Shown: positions 34,418 to 44,216, counted from the first letter of the stretch. The stretch: 64,000 nt of DNA from Roseivirga spongicola (GCF_001592965.1 NZ_LRPC01000001.1:1178001-1242000); one strand, 5' to 3'. A program made the numbers and translations. Notes: generated from the sequence alone by a model not told the origin.

Positions 34418-35679
34418 TGGAAAAATCTTACTTAGATATGGAACTACTACGTTTCACGACTGCAGGAAGCGTAGATGATGGGAAAAGCACACTAATTGGT
34501 AGGTTACTATTCGACAGTAAATCAATTTTTGAGGATCAACTTGAACATGTAGCAACCTCCAGTAAGAGAAGAGGTCTCAGTCATACGGACCTTGCATTGT
34601 TGACAGATGGCCTTAAGGACGAGCGTGAGCAAGGAATTACGATTGATGTAGCTTACAGATATTTTGCAACGCCTAAAAGAAAGTTCATCATTGCCGATAC
34701 TCCTGGCCATATTCAGTACACCAGAAATATGGTCACCGGTGCTTCTACAGCCAATTTAGCATTGATACTAATTGATGCTCGAAAAGGTATTGTAGAGCAA
34801 ACTTGCAGACATAGTTTTATCGCATCATTGCTTCAAATTCCGCACATTATTGTTTGTGTGAATAAAATGGATTTGGTGGATCATAGCGAAGAGGCTTTCG
34901 AGAAGATTAAGTCCGATTACAAAGATTTTGCAGCAAAGCTAGATGTTAAGGATATCAGGTTTATCCCTATTAGTGCGCTTAATGGTGATAACGTGGTGAA
35001 CAGGTCAGAAAATATGCCCTGGTATGAAGGGGCTACCTTATTGAATACGCTCGAGAACATTCACATAGCAAGCGATTATAATCACATTGATGGAAGATTT
35101 CCAGTTCAGACAGTATTGAGACCAAAGAGCGATGAGTATCATGACTATCGAGGTTATGCTGGTAGAATTGCTGGTGGGATTTTCAAAAAGGGAGATGAAA
35201 TAACTGTTTTGCCTTCAGGGTTTACTTCTAAAGTGAAGCAGATTCACTTAATGGAGGAAGAAATTGAGGAGGCTTTTGCTCCAATGAGTGTTGCAATGAC
35301 TCTTGAAGATGATATTGACCTTGGAAGAGGTGATATGATTGTGAAGACAGGTAATCAGCCAAATGTTTCTCAAGATGTAGATGTGATGCTTTGCTGGTTC
35401 TCACCACAAGGTCCTCAGGTAAGATCTAAGCACACGCTTATCCATACTTCCAATGAAGTAAAAGCTATGGTTAAAGATATTCATTACAAGCTAGATATCA
35501 ATACCCTTCACAAGGAGCAATCATATGATAAGATTTCGATTAACGATATTATCAAGGTTTCCTTGCGAACTACGAAGCCAATTATGAATGACAGCTATCG
35601 TAAAAACCGATCTACTGGCGCCCTAATTTTGGTAGATGAATCTACCAATGAAACTGTAGCTGCAGGAATGATTGTGTAA
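34417..35679 (+). CDS. cysN: Sulfate adenylyltransferase subunit 1 (GTPase)
   Basis: A 420-residue EF-Tu-like GTPase that drives ATP sulfurylase. G1 is AGSVDDGKSTL, G3 is DTPGHIQYT, G4 is NKMDL. It lacks a fused C-terminal APS kinase domain, which is provided by the separate cysC two genes upstream. It overlaps cysD and cysQ by 1 nt each. Confidence 0.96.
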   Translation: MEKSYLDMELLRFTTAGSVDDGKSTLIGRLLFDSKSIFEDQLEHVATSSKRRGLSHTDLALLTDGLKDEREQGITIDVAYRYFATPKRKFIIADTPGHIQYTRNMVTGASTANLALILIDARKGIVEQTCRHSFIASLLQIPHIIVCVNKMDLVDHSEEAFEKIKSDYKDFAAKLDVKDIRFIPISALNGDNVVNRSENMPWYEGATLLNTLENIHIASDYNHIDGRFPVQTVLRPKSDEYHDYRGYAGRIAGGIFKKGDEITVLPSGFTSKVKQIHLMEEEIEEAFAPMSVAMTLEDDIDLGRGDMIVKTGNQPNVSQDVDVMLCWFSPQGPQVRSKHTLIHTSNEVKAMVKDIHYKLDINTLHKEQSYDKISINDIIKVSLRTTKPIMNDSYRKNRSTGALILVDESTNETVAAGMIV

Positions 35680-36443
35680 TGGGGTATTCCTTAGAAGAAT
35701 TGTTAGCAATAGCTCGAGAAGCTTCGAGCCATGCCAGTAAGGAAATACTGAAAATATATGAATCTGAAGACTTCGGGGTAGACATGAAGTCCGATTCTTC
35801 TCCTTTGACGAAAGCAGATAGAAAAGGGCATGAAGTCATTTGCTCTTACCTTGAACAAACCGGTATCCCAATTTTGAGCGAGGAGGGTAAACATACTGCT
35901 TACAAGGAAAGGAAAAACTGGGAACAGCTTTGGATAGTAGATCCTTTAGATGGAACCAAGGAGTTCATCAAGCGCAATGGAGAGTTTACTGTAAACATTG
36001 CACTTGTTGAGAACCAAAAACCAATTCTTGGAGTAGTAGAAGCTCCAGTTTTGGGTATTCAGTACTATGGAACTCTTAAAAAAGGTGGCTTTAAAACAAC
36101 TAATGGAGTGGAGGACAAATTGAATCCCATTAGAGCGTTTGATAGCAAAAGTAAAGAGTTAAAGGTAGTAGCATCAAGGTCTCACCTGAATCAAGAGACA
36201 GAAGATTTTCTAAATACTTTACATTCCCCAGAGATTGTATCAATGGGGAGTTCCCTAAAATTCATGATGATTGCCGAAGGTAAAGCAGATATTTATCCTA
36301 GATTTGCTCCTACCATGGAGTGGGATACCGCTGCTGCTCATGCAATTATTTCTTCTTTGGGTGGTAGGGTAGAAACTCCCCATGGTGTTGAATTAATTTA
36401 TAACAAACACAACTTACTCAACCCATACTTTAGGGTTTATTAA
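35679..36443 (+). CDS. cysQ: 3'(2'),5'-bisphosphate nucleotidase CysQ
   Basis: A 254-residue inositol-monophosphatase-fold enzyme that removes the 3'-phosphate of PAP, the by-product of PAPS-dependent sulfotransfer. Metal-binding motifs are LSEEGK, IVDPLDGTKEFI and MEWDTAAAHAI. Its presence next to cysC, with no PAPS reductase, fits use of PAPS for sulfation rather than sulfate reduction. It overlaps cysN by 1 nt and precedes the UDP-sugar dehydrogenase by 2 nt, tying sulfate activation to the polysaccharide genes. Confidence 0.94.
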   Translation: MGYSLEELLAIAREASSHASKEILKIYESEDFGVDMKSDSSPLTKADRKGHEVICSYLEQTGIPILSEEGKHTAYKERKNWEQLWIVDPLDGTKEFIKRNGEFTVNIALVENQKPILGVVEAPVLGIQYYGTLKKGGFKTTNGVEDKLNPIRAFDSKSKELKVVASRSHLNQETEDFLNTLHSPEIVSMGSSLKFMMIAEGKADIYPRFAPTMEWDTAAAHAIISSLGGRVETPHGVELIYNKHNLLNPYFRVY

Positions 36444-36445
36444 TC

Positions 36446-37726
36446 ATGAGTGACAAAATCGCGATAATAGGATTAGGATACGTGGGTCTACCGCTTGCTG
36501 TAGCTTTTGCAGAGAAGTACCCAGTAGTAGGTTTCGACATCAATGAAGCCAGAATTAAAGAATTGAATGGTGGTCATGACCATACCTTAGAGGTTGAAGA
36601 TAACTTGTTAAAGACTGTTTTAAGCGCTAAAGGTGATTCTAAAGGGCTGTACAACACCAATCTTTTAGATGATGTTAAGGGTTGTAATATTTACATAGTA
36701 ACAGTCCCTACCCCAATTGATGATGATTATAATCCTGACTTAACTCCACTCATTAAGGCTTCTGAAACTATCGGAAGGGTTCTTAAGAAGGGAGATATTG
36801 TTATATATGAGTCAACGGTATATCCTGGAGCAACGGAAGAAGATTGCGTCCCGGTATTGGAGAGAATTTCTGGCCTAGCGTATAATGAGGACTTCTATTG
36901 CGGTTATTCACCGGAAAGAATCAATCCTGGAGATAAGGAGCACACCGTTACGAAAATCCTTAAGGTAACATCTGGTTCAAATCCAGAAATTGCAGAAAAG
37001 GTCGATCAACTGTATAAATCAGTTATTACAGCAGGAACTTACAAAGCAGCATCAATCAAAGTAGCAGAAGCTGCCAAAGTAATTGAAAACTCCCAGCGAG
37101 ATATCAATATTGCCTTTGTGAATGAATTGGCAATGATTTTCAATAAAATGGGTATTGATACCGTAGATGTCTTAGAAGCTGCTGGTACCAAATGGAATTT
37201 CTTGCCATTTAGACCAGGTTTGGTAGGAGGACACTGCATAGGAGTAGATCCTTATTACTTAGCTCAAAAGGCTCAAAAGGTTGGATATTACCCACAGATT
37301 TTGTTAGCAGGAAGAAGATTAAATAATTCGATAGGACCTTATGTGGCCAGTGCAATGGTTAAACTATTGATGAAAAACGGATCGGTTGTCAATAAATCTA
37401 AGGTACTTGTGCTGGGAATTACCTTTAAAGAAAACTGCCCTGATATTAGAAACTCGAGAGTTATTGATATCATTAAGGAGTTACAGGACTTTGATGTTTG
37501 TGTCGATGTTTTTGATCCATGGGCAAATCCAAACGAAGTGAAGCATGAATATGGACTTGACTTAGTATCAAAAGATGTTCTGTCTGATACTGAATATGAG
37601 GGGGTTGTCTTGGCGGTGTCTCACAAAGAGTTTGGCGGTCAATTTATTGATGACCTTCCAGGAGACTCAATTATTTATGACGTTAAATCGTTTCTTCCAA
37701 GAGAAAAAGTAACCTCAAGATTGTAA
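36446..37726 (+). CDS. UDP-N-acetylhexosamine dehydrogenase (TviB/WbpO type)
   Basis: A 426-residue NAD-dependent nucleotide-sugar dehydrogenase that oxidises C6 of a UDP-HexNAc to the uronic acid. Rossmann loop GLGYVG (residues 9-14), the Lys/Asn pair of [13 protein letters not shown] (near 208-220), and catalytic Cys264 in [12 protein letters not shown]. That cysteine motif is the UDP-HexNAc form; UDP-glucose dehydrogenase has GGSC instead. The exact sugar (GlcNAc, GalNAc or ManNAc) is open. It overlaps the next gene by 1 nt. Confidence 0.88.
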   Translation: MSDKIAIIGLGYVGLPLAVAFAEKYPVVGFDINEARIKELNGGHDHTLEVEDNLLKTVLSAKGDSKGLYNTNLLDDVKGCNIYIVTVPTPIDDDYNPDLTPLIKASETIGRVLKKGDIVIYESTVYPGATEEDCVPVLERISGLAYNEDFYCGYSPERINPGDKEHTVTKILKVTSGSNPEIAEKVDQLYKSVITAGTYKAASIKVAEAAKVIENSQRDINIAFVNELAMIFNKMGIDTVDVLEAAGTKWNFLPFRPGLVGGHCIGVDPYYLAQKAQKVGYYPQILLAGRRLNNSIGPYVASAMVKLLMKNGSVVNKSKVLVLGITFKENCPDIRNSRVIDIIKELQDFDVCVDVFDPWANPNEVKHEYGLDLVSKDVLSDTEYEGVVLAVSHKEFGGQFIDDLPGDSIIYDVKSFLPREKVTSRL

Positions 37727-38781
37727 TGGCAAAAATATTAATTACTGGTACCGCAGGTTTTATAGGATTCCATCTGGCTAAAAGGCTTTTAGAAAGAGGA
37801 GATCAGGTAATTGGTTTAGATTCCATCAACGATTATTACGATATCCGTGTGAAACATGGTCGATTGGATCAGACTGGAATTGACATTAAAGATGTTCATT
37901 ACGGCAAATTAGTCCAAAGTTCCAAATACCCTGCTTATCGATTCATTCAGTTAAAGTTAGAAGATGCTGAGAACCTAAATAAACTTTTTGCTTCAGAGCA
38001 ATTCGATAGGGTTATCAATTTGGCCGCCCAAGCTGGAGTAAGATATAGTTTAGAAAACCCTCAAGCATATATTGATAGTAATATTGTTGGTTTCGTCAAT
38101 GTTTTAGAGGCCTCCAGACACAATAAAGTAGGACACCTATCATACGCTAGTAGTTCATCTGTTTATGGGTTGAATGAAACAATGCCTTTCTCCATTCATC
38201 ATAATGTAGATCATCCGATCAGTTTGTATGCTGCTAGCAAAAAGAGCAATGAGTTAATGGCTCATACTTATAGTCATTTATTTAACCTCCCTACCACAGG
38301 GCTTAGGTTCTTTACAGTTTACGGGTCGTGGGGAAGGCCAGATATGGCTTTGTTCTTATTTACCAAAGCAATTCTAGAAGGCAAGCCAATCAATATTTTT
38401 AACAATGGAGAAATGTCGAGAGACTTCACCTATGTTGATGATATCGTGGAGGGAGTGATTAGAGTAAATGATAATCCCCCTAAAGGAAATAAAGAATGGA
38501 GCGGTAAAAATCCAGATCCAGGTACCGCCAAGGCCCCTTATACTGTTTATAATATTGGGAATAATTCGCCAGTTAAGTTGATGGACTTTGTTTCTACCAT
38601 TGAGAAGTGCTTGGGGATAGAAGCCAAGAAAAACTTTATGCCTATGCAGGCGGGTGATGTTGCAGCAACTTATGCCGATGTTCAAGATTTGATTGATAAT
38701 TTAGGCTATAAGCCTGAAACCAGCTTGGAGTTCGGTGTTGGAGAGTTTGTGAAGTGGTACAGAAGTTTTTACTCCGTTTAG
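37726..38781 (+). CDS. UDP-glucuronate 4-epimerase-like SDR enzyme
   Basis: A 351-residue extended short-chain dehydrogenase. NAD-binding TGTAGFIG (7-14), Ser triplet [10 protein letters not shown], catalytic Tyr168 and Lys172 in YAASKK, and [17 protein letters not shown], the CapI/LspL-type UDP-uronate epimerase pattern. Working directly after the dehydrogenase, it probably epimerises the UDP-uronic acid formed there. It is followed by a 96-bp gap before the four-helix-bundle gene. Confidence 0.87.
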   Translation: MAKILITGTAGFIGFHLAKRLLERGDQVIGLDSINDYYDIRVKHGRLDQTGIDIKDVHYGKLVQSSKYPAYRFIQLKLEDAENLNKLFASEQFDRVINLAAQAGVRYSLENPQAYIDSNIVGFVNVLEASRHNKVGHLSYASSSSVYGLNETMPFSIHHNVDHPISLYAASKKSNELMAHTYSHLFNLPTTGLRFFTVYGSWGRPDMALFLFTKAILEGKPINIFNNGEMSRDFTYVDDIVEGVIRVNDNPPKGNKEWSGKNPDPGTAKAPYTVYNIGNNSPVKLMDFVSTIEKCLGIEAKKNFMPMQAGDVAATYADVQDLIDNLGYKPETSLEFGVGEFVKWYRSFYSV

Positions 38782-38877
38782 CTGTTTATTCGTGGATTTG
38801 TTCAGTATTTCCTAAACATATAAACACCTCAACGATTACTCGGGTAATCTGCAAATCAACGTATAAACGTAAGAACT

Positions 38878-39243
38878 ATGAACTACACCTATTCTTTTGA
38901 AAAGCTGGAAGTTTGGCAAAATGCTCGCACACTGGTTAAATCAGTTTATTTACTCACAAAAAACTATCCTGATGATGAGAGGTTCGGCCTAGTTTCTCAA
39001 ATGAGACGATGTGCTATATCCATTGCTTCAAATTTGGCAGAAGGAACAGCCAGAAGAACAATGAAGGACAAATCTCATTTTACAACAATGTCTTATGGTT
39101 CTGCTTTAGAGCTTTTAAATCAGTTGATCTTATCTCTCGACCTTGAATTTGTAAACGATCAAGAATATTCTGAAACAAGATCTCAGATTGAAGGGGTAAC
39201 GAACAAACTGAATAGTTTAAGAAACTCGCAAATCAACAATTAA
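38878..39243 (+). CDS. Four-helix-bundle protein (23S rRNA IVS-like family)
   Basis: A 121-residue all-helical protein. It opens YSFEKLEVWQNARTLVKSVY and has FGLVSQMRRCAISIASNLAEG, the signature of the family first found in 23S rRNA intervening sequences and now widespread. Function unknown, no enzyme motif. It lies alone between two sugar-nucleotide genes with 96 bp before and 18 bp after; both flanks contain similar CAAATCAACG-like stretches, which suggests that it was inserted as a unit. Confidence 0.88.
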   Translation: MNYTYSFEKLEVWQNARTLVKSVYLLTKNYPDDERFGLVSQMRRCAISIASNLAEGTARRTMKDKSHFTTMSYGSALELLNQLILSLDLEFVNDQEYSETRSQIEGVTNKLNSLRNSQINN

Positions 39244-39261
39244 ACAAATCAACGCATCAAC

Positions 39262-40392
39262 ATGAAAGAAATTAGAATGGTTGACCTTGTGGGTCAATAC
39301 GCCAAAATTAAGGACGAAGTAAAAGAAGAGGTTAATAACATTCTTGAGTCTGCAGCATTTATTAATGGGCCTGCAGTTCATAATTTTCAGACCTCTTTAG
39401 AGAAATACTTAGATGTTAAGCATGTCATTCCATGTGCCAATGGAACCGATGCGCTTCAAATCATTATGATGGCCTATGATTTTCCAAAAGGGTCAGAAAT
39501 ACTTGTTCCATCTTATACTTATGTAGCCACGGTAGAGGTTATTGCCCTTCTTGGTTTTAAACCGGTCTTTGTGGAGGTTTATCCTGACACGTTCAATATC
39601 GATATTGAAGATTTGGAATCTAAGGTTTCAGAAAATTCAGTGGCAATTGTACCGGTGCATCTTTACGGACAGTGTGTTGACATGGAGCGGTTAATGAGTG
39701 TAGCAAAGACTCATGACCTAAAGGTTTTTGAAGATACTGCACAAGCTATCGGTGCAGAATATACGTTTTCTGATGGAGAGAAAGCAAAGGCGGGTACAAT
39801 TGGCGATGCTGGGGCAACTTCTTTCTTTCCTTCAAAGAATCTTGGCGCTTATGGTGATGGTGGTGCTATCATGACCAATGACGATGAATTAGCTGCCAAA
39901 CTTCGAATGATTGTTAATCACGGTCAAAGTAAAAGATACTATCATGATTCCATCGGGGTTAACTCGCGTTTGGATAGTATTCAGGCTGCCATTTTGAACG
40001 TAAAGCTCAAATATTTAGATGAGTACAATTCGGCACGATATAAGGTTGCTGATGGCTACTCAGACTCTTTTTCAAATGCTGGATGGATAACTCCTCCCCA
40101 TGAGTCTCAATTCAGTACTCACGTTTATCATCAGTACACTTTAAAGTTGTCTGATGGAATTGATAGAAATGGATTAGTTGATTATTTAGCCTCTTTCGAA
40201 ATTCCATCAATGATTTATTATCCTGTTCCGAACCACTTGCAAAAGGCATATTCATATTTCGGGTACCAAACAGGCGACATGCCAAACACTGAGGATTTAT
40301 GTTCCAGAGTCATTTCATTGCCTATCCACACAGAAATGAGTGATGAACAGCTTAAGTTCATTGTAGATAAGGTACATGGTTTTCAAGGATAG
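39262..40392 (+). CDS. DegT/DnrJ/EryC1/StrS aminotransferase (WbpE-like)
   Basis: A 376-residue PLP sugar aminotransferase that transfers an amino group to a keto-sugar nucleotide. It opens IRMVDLVGQYAKIK, the WbpE-like form; the PLP Lys lies in FFPSKNLGAYGDGGA and EDTAQAIGAE contains the Asp for the cofactor. With the UDP-HexNAc dehydrogenase upstream, a 3-amino-uronate (WbpE-type) product is plausible, but the oxidase and acetyltransferase of that path are not seen nearby. Last gene before a 150-bp gap. Confidence 0.88.
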   Translation: MKEIRMVDLVGQYAKIKDEVKEEVNNILESAAFINGPAVHNFQTSLEKYLDVKHVIPCANGTDALQIIMMAYDFPKGSEILVPSYTYVATVEVIALLGFKPVFVEVYPDTFNIDIEDLESKVSENSVAIVPVHLYGQCVDMERLMSVAKTHDLKVFEDTAQAIGAEYTFSDGEKAKAGTIGDAGATSFFPSKNLGAYGDGGAIMTNDDELAAKLRMIVNHGQSKRYYHDSIGVNSRLDSIQAAILNVKLKYLDEYNSARYKVADGYSDSFSNAGWITPPHESQFSTHVYHQYTLKLSDGIDRNGLVDYLASFEIPSMIYYPVPNHLQKAYSYFGYQTGDMPNTEDLCSRVISLPIHTEMSDEQLKFIVDKVHGFQG

Positions 40393-40472
40393 TTTTAGGA
40401 TCATTCCAGCCGCTTAATTAATCAGTTATTTCTGAGCAAAAATATTCCTCTTATTTTTTGTGATTATTTAAG

Positions 40473-40495
40473 AATGAGTAGATTTACTACTCATT
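40473..40495 (+). repeat. Hairpin in the leader of the regulator-UpxY unit
   Basis: AATGAGTAG (40473-40481) and CTACTCATT (40487-40495) form a perfect 9-bp stem with a 5-nt loop. It lies 47 nt before the start at 40543, in a 150-bp gap after the aminotransferase. No T tract follows, so it is not a simple terminator. Given the UpxY-type antiterminator encoded just downstream, it could be a leader recognition or pause site (inference). Confidence 0.55.
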
Positions 40496-40542
40496 GCTAG
40501 GTCTCATAATGTGACCGACCGGGCGAAGCTGTAAATAGCTAA

Positions 40543-41067
40543 ATGTTAGAAGCTCTTATTTCTTCCAAAACCAGAATTAAACTTTTATTGAGGCTCTTCT
40601 TAAACCCGGAGAGCAAGTCTTATCTCCGTGGTTTAGCTGATGAGTTCGAGGAAAGTACCAACTCAGTGAGGCTTGAGCTTTCTCGTTTTGAGGAGGCAGG
40701 AATGGTAGAAAGTGAGCTGGTGGGAAACAAGAAGTACTACAAGGCCAATACGGGCTTTTCTCTTTTTAATGAGGTTCGAAGCATATTACTTAAGCAAACT
40801 GGGCTTAGCTCTATTATAGAGGAAGTCATAGAGAAGTTAGGAGATTTAAGATCAGTTTATTTAACAGGTGATTTAGCTTGTGGTAAACAATCCAATGTGA
40901 TTAGCCTCGTTTTTGTTGGAAATCCCGATAGAGTTTATTTAACACACTTGGTAGATAAAGTTGAAGATTTGATCGATAAGAAAATCCAATATTTAAATTA
41001 TACCGAGGAAGAAGCTAAGTCTTTAGATTTTGAGTCGGAGAAGTATCTGTTGCTGTGGAATGAGTAA
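40543..41067 (+). CDS. Winged-helix regulator with nucleotidyltransferase-like C-terminal region
   Basis: A 174-residue protein. Residues 1-85 form a winged helix (LISSKTRIKLLLRLFLNP, LADEFEESTNSVRLELSRFEEAGMV, GNKKYYKAN). Residues about 95-150 (SVYLTGDLACGKQSNVISLVFVG) have the spacing of a minimal nucleotidyltransferase core, but the usual GSxxxG...DxD acidic pair is absent, so any activity is probably lost. Such genes often precede UpxY at Bacteroidota polysaccharide loci. It overlaps the UpxY gene by 8 nt. Confidence 0.75.
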   Translation: MLEALISSKTRIKLLLRLFLNPESKSYLRGLADEFEESTNSVRLELSRFEEAGMVESELVGNKKYYKANTGFSLFNEVRSILLKQTGLSSIIEEVIEKLGDLRSVYLTGDLACGKQSNVISLVFVGNPDRVYLTHLVDKVEDLIDKKIQYLNYTEEEAKSLDFESEKYLLLWNE

Positions 41068-41563
41068 GTCGGATTCAAGATATTGGACAGCATTTTATAC
41101 TAAGCCACGTAATGAGAAAAAGGTGGCTGAGAGACTTTCGGAGCAAGGTTTCGATATATATTGTCCAACAAGAACTGTTATTAAGCAATGGTCGGACCGG
41201 AAGAAGAAGGTTAAAGAACCTGTTTTTAATTCGTACATTTTTGCGAATGTTGATGAATTAGAAAGACAAGAAATACTTCGAGACCAAGGTGTAGCCTCTT
41301 CCGTGTTTTGGCTTAAAAAACCAGTTGTAATTAGAAGTTACGAGATTGAGGCAATAAGAGAGTTCTTAGAAGATTACCCTGAAGCAAAAGCTGAAAACAT
41401 AAACCTTAAATATGGGCAGGAATTAGAGATTTCTGATGGTCCTTTAAGAGGAGAAAGAGGCGAACTAATTAAAAGGAAAGGAAATAGGGTGATCCTCAAT
41501 ATTTTATCCTTGAATTATTCTTTACAAGCAGAAATATCTGTTTTAAAAGTTCAAGAGATATAA
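41060..41563 (+). CDS. UpxY family transcription antiterminator (NusG-like)
   Basis: A 167-residue NusG paralogue. Residues 8-105 are the NGN domain (WTAFYTKPRNEKKVAERLSE, DIYCPTRTVIKQWSDRKKK); residues about 110-165 are a KOW domain (ISDGPLRGERGELI). UpxY proteins in Bacteroides bind the leader of their own capsule operon and let RNA polymerase read through. I use ATG 41060; the frame is open to 41030 but within the regulator gene. It begins an uninterrupted run of polysaccharide genes. Confidence 0.9.
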   Translation: MSKSDSRYWTAFYTKPRNEKKVAERLSEQGFDIYCPTRTVIKQWSDRKKKVKEPVFNSYIFANVDELERQEILRDQGVASSVFWLKKPVVIRSYEIEAIREFLEDYPEAKAENINLKYGQELEISDGPLRGERGELIKRKGNRVILNILSLNYSLQAEISVLKVQEI

Positions 41564-41594
41564 AATGCTTATTCTTGCAGATTAATAGATATTT

Positions 41595-44216
41595 ATGTTA
41601 ATAACTACTTTCAAAAGAGCACTACACCTAATCTGCTTTTTGTTATTAATAGTTAATCTGAACGACTCGCATGGACAAACCTTCATGGGGCAGGATTTAA
41701 AAACCATTAATGTAGATGAGATGTCCGATGAGGAGATTCTCAGATACATGAAGCAAGCAGAAAGTAGCGGGTATACTGAACAACAAATGGAGGCTATTGC
41801 TAGACAGCAAGGAGTGTCTGAGTCCCAAATCGCTAAACTTAGACGAAGAGTGGAGCAGCTAAGGCTCCAAATGTCCCAACAAGGTACGGAGTCCCAAACT
41901 GGTCAAAATCTCACAAGCGGAAGACAAGGCTCTCTACAAACAGGCTCTGATATCTTTGGCAAGGACCCATATGAAATTCCGGAAGAGGACTTAACTGAGG
42001 AGCAGAAGAAGATTTTTGGTTATGATCTTTTCCAAAGAGAAAACCTCAATTTTGCACCTAACTTGAATATACCTACCCCTGAAGATTATACTTTGGGTGC
42101 TGGAGATATTATTGTAGTTGATTTATGGGGAGCTACTCAAATTTATAATAGACTTGAAGTTTCACCGGAAGGCACTATCAGACCAGATAATTTAAGTCCT
42201 ATTTATGTAAATGGATTGTCCATTAAAGATGCTGAAAAGAAAATCATCGATAGATTAAGCCAGATTTATAATGGTTTAAAGGGAGAAAATCCGTCCATTT
42301 TCTATCAGATTAGTTTAGGCAATGTTAGAACTGTTAATGTTTCCGTGGTTGGAGAGGTTAACCAGCCGGGGAATTACTCTCTATCTTCTTTGTCCACCGT
42401 TTTTACCTCTCTTTATGCTGCAGGAGGGCCGAATGAACAAGGTACTTTTAGAAATATACAGCTAGTGAGAGATGGGAAGCTCAAAGCTACTATTGACCTC
42501 TATGACTTTCTTATCAATGGCTTTCAAGATAATAACTTGAGAATCAAAAGCGGTGATGTTGTAATAGTTCGTCCTTTCGAATCGAGAGTTGAATTGGAAG
42601 GTGAGGTTAAGCGTCCTGGATACTATGAAGTTCTGGACGGTGAAACTTTTGAGCAATTACTAGCTTACGCTGGAGGGTTTACTAATACTGCATATAAAGC
42701 TTTGGTTACTGCTAGAAGAAATGGACTTAAGGAAAGGGAAGTAATAGATGTTAATGCATCTGAGTTTAATGAGTTTGAACCGAAGGATGGTGATATTTTT
42801 CAAATCACACCAATACTTGACCGATATAGAAATAGAGTTCAAATAGATGGAGCCGTTTACAGAGAGGGGGAGTATGAATTAACTCCTGGTTTGACATTGA
42901 GGAAATTGATTGAGAAAGCAGATGGCTTAAGAGGCGATGTATTTATGAATCGTGCTACAATCTATAGAATGAATGAGGACTTTTCTCAAGATGTGATTCC
43001 TATAGATTTAGGGCAACTAATGAATGGTACTATTGAAGATGTTCTTTTGGTAAGAGAGGATATAGTGAGTATTAGTTCCATTTACTCTTTAAGAGAGGAA
43101 TATATTGTACAGATTTCAGGAGAGGTTTTAGAAGGAGGAGTGTATCCTTTCTTTAGACGAATGACTGTTCAAGACCTCATAATTTTAGCTGGAGGTTTGA
43201 CAGAGGGAGCATCTGGAGCTATGGTTGAAATCTCTAGAAGAAATACTAGCCCTTCATTAAATACAATGGCTGAGATAATTACTGTTCAGGTTGATAAGTC
43301 ACTCTCTTTGTCTGCTGAAGATAGAAATATTATGCTTCAGCCTTTTGATCAAATCTATATACGGAAAACACCTGGTTATACTATTCAGCAACAGGTAACA
43401 GTTGAGGGAGAAGTAATCGCTCCTGGAACTTATTCTATTAGTAGAAAGGACGAAAGAATTTCTGATATATTGAAAAGAGCCCAAGGCTTGACTACCTATG
43501 CTTACCCTGAAGGAGCTATTCTGGTAAGAAAAACGGAATTCTCATCATCAAAGACAAACGATCAAATTTCACAAGAATACTTACAGCAACTAAGGTCAAA
43601 ATTGTTAAGCGATGAATCTGCTTTAAAAAACATAAGTCAAACAAGGTTGATTGAACGGTTGAACAAGATACAAAATAAGATTGCTCCAAATAATGAGGCA
43701 GATGTGGTAGGCTCTCGAGTTAGAAAGGAAAACATTTTGGACATTCAAGAACAAGACTCTTTAATTCGAGATATAGAAATTAAAGAGGAGGAACCTACTG
43801 TATTAGATTTGGTGAAAATTTTAGACGCACCGGGTTCCAAGTACGACTATATTGTAAAAGAGGGGGATGTTATTTCCATTCCGCCTAAACTGGAAACAGT
43901 AAGAATTGCTGGAGAAGTCATATCTCCATTGAATGTGAGGTACGATGAGGATTATGACTTTAAAAATTATATCAATGATGCAGGTGGTTTTACTGCTGTA
44001 GCTAAGAAGGGAAGAAGCTATGTACAATATCCTAATGGCAGAAGTAAACAAACGAGAAGATTTTTATTCTTTAAGTTTTACCCAAAAGTCGAACCTGGGT
44101 CAACGATTTTTGTGAGTAGAAGGCCGGACAGGGAGCCTGTTAATTTTCAAGCAATAATTGCGGCCGCTGGTTCGGTGGCTACGCTTGCTTTGGTAGTAGA
44201 TCGGCTGTCTAACTAA
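41595..44216 (+). CDS. Polysaccharide export protein with SLBB repeats (Wza-like), first copy
   Basis: An 873-residue outer-membrane/periplasmic export protein. Signal peptide (LICFLLLIVNLNDSHGQ), a short helical region with MKQAESSGYTEQQMEAIARQ, the polysaccharide-export domain (PTPEDYTLGAGDIIVVDLWG, about 155-240) and then several SLBB domains marked by GEVNQPGNYSL, GEVKRPGYYEV, GAVYREGEYEL and GEVIAPGTYSI. One membrane segment at the C-terminus (FQAIIAAAGSVATLALVV). No lipobox Cys follows the signal peptide. The paralogue at 60713 shares the same layout. Confidence 0.92.
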   Translation: MLITTFKRALHLICFLLLIVNLNDSHGQTFMGQDLKTINVDEMSDEEILRYMKQAESSGYTEQQMEAIARQQGVSESQIAKLRRRVEQLRLQMSQQGTESQTGQNLTSGRQGSLQTGSDIFGKDPYEIPEEDLTEEQKKIFGYDLFQRENLNFAPNLNIPTPEDYTLGAGDIIVVDLWGATQIYNRLEVSPEGTIRPDNLSPIYVNGLSIKDAEKKIIDRLSQIYNGLKGENPSIFYQISLGNVRTVNVSVVGEVNQPGNYSLSSLSTVFTSLYAAGGPNEQGTFRNIQLVRDGKLKATIDLYDFLINGFQDNNLRIKSGDVVIVRPFESRVELEGEVKRPGYYEVLDGETFEQLLAYAGGFTNTAYKALVTARRNGLKEREVIDVNASEFNEFEPKDGDIFQITPILDRYRNRVQIDGAVYREGEYELTPGLTLRKLIEKADGLRGDVFMNRATIYRMNEDFSQDVIPIDLGQLMNGTIEDVLLVREDIVSISSIYSLREEYIVQISGEVLEGGVYPFFRRMTVQDLIILAGGLTEGASGAMVEISRRNTSPSLNTMAEIITVQVDKSLSLSAEDRNIMLQPFDQIYIRKTPGYTIQQQVTVEGEVIAPGTYSISRKDERISDILKRAQGLTTYAYPEGAILVRKTEFSSSKTNDQISQEYLQQLRSKLLSDESALKNISQTRLIERLNKIQNKIAPNNEADVVGSRVRKENILDIQEQDSLIRDIEIKEEEPTVLDLVKILDAPGSKYDYIVKEGDVISIPPKLETVRIAGEVISPLNVRYDEDYDFKNYINDAGGFTAVAKKGRSYVQYPNGRSKQTRRFLFFKFYPKVEPGSTIFVSRRPDREPVNFQAIIAAAGSVATLALVVDRLSN

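Noticed and set aside
38374-38685. 103-residue antisense frame within the epimerase gene
   Set aside because: Antisense shadow of a well-conserved gene; no start signal or family resemblance.
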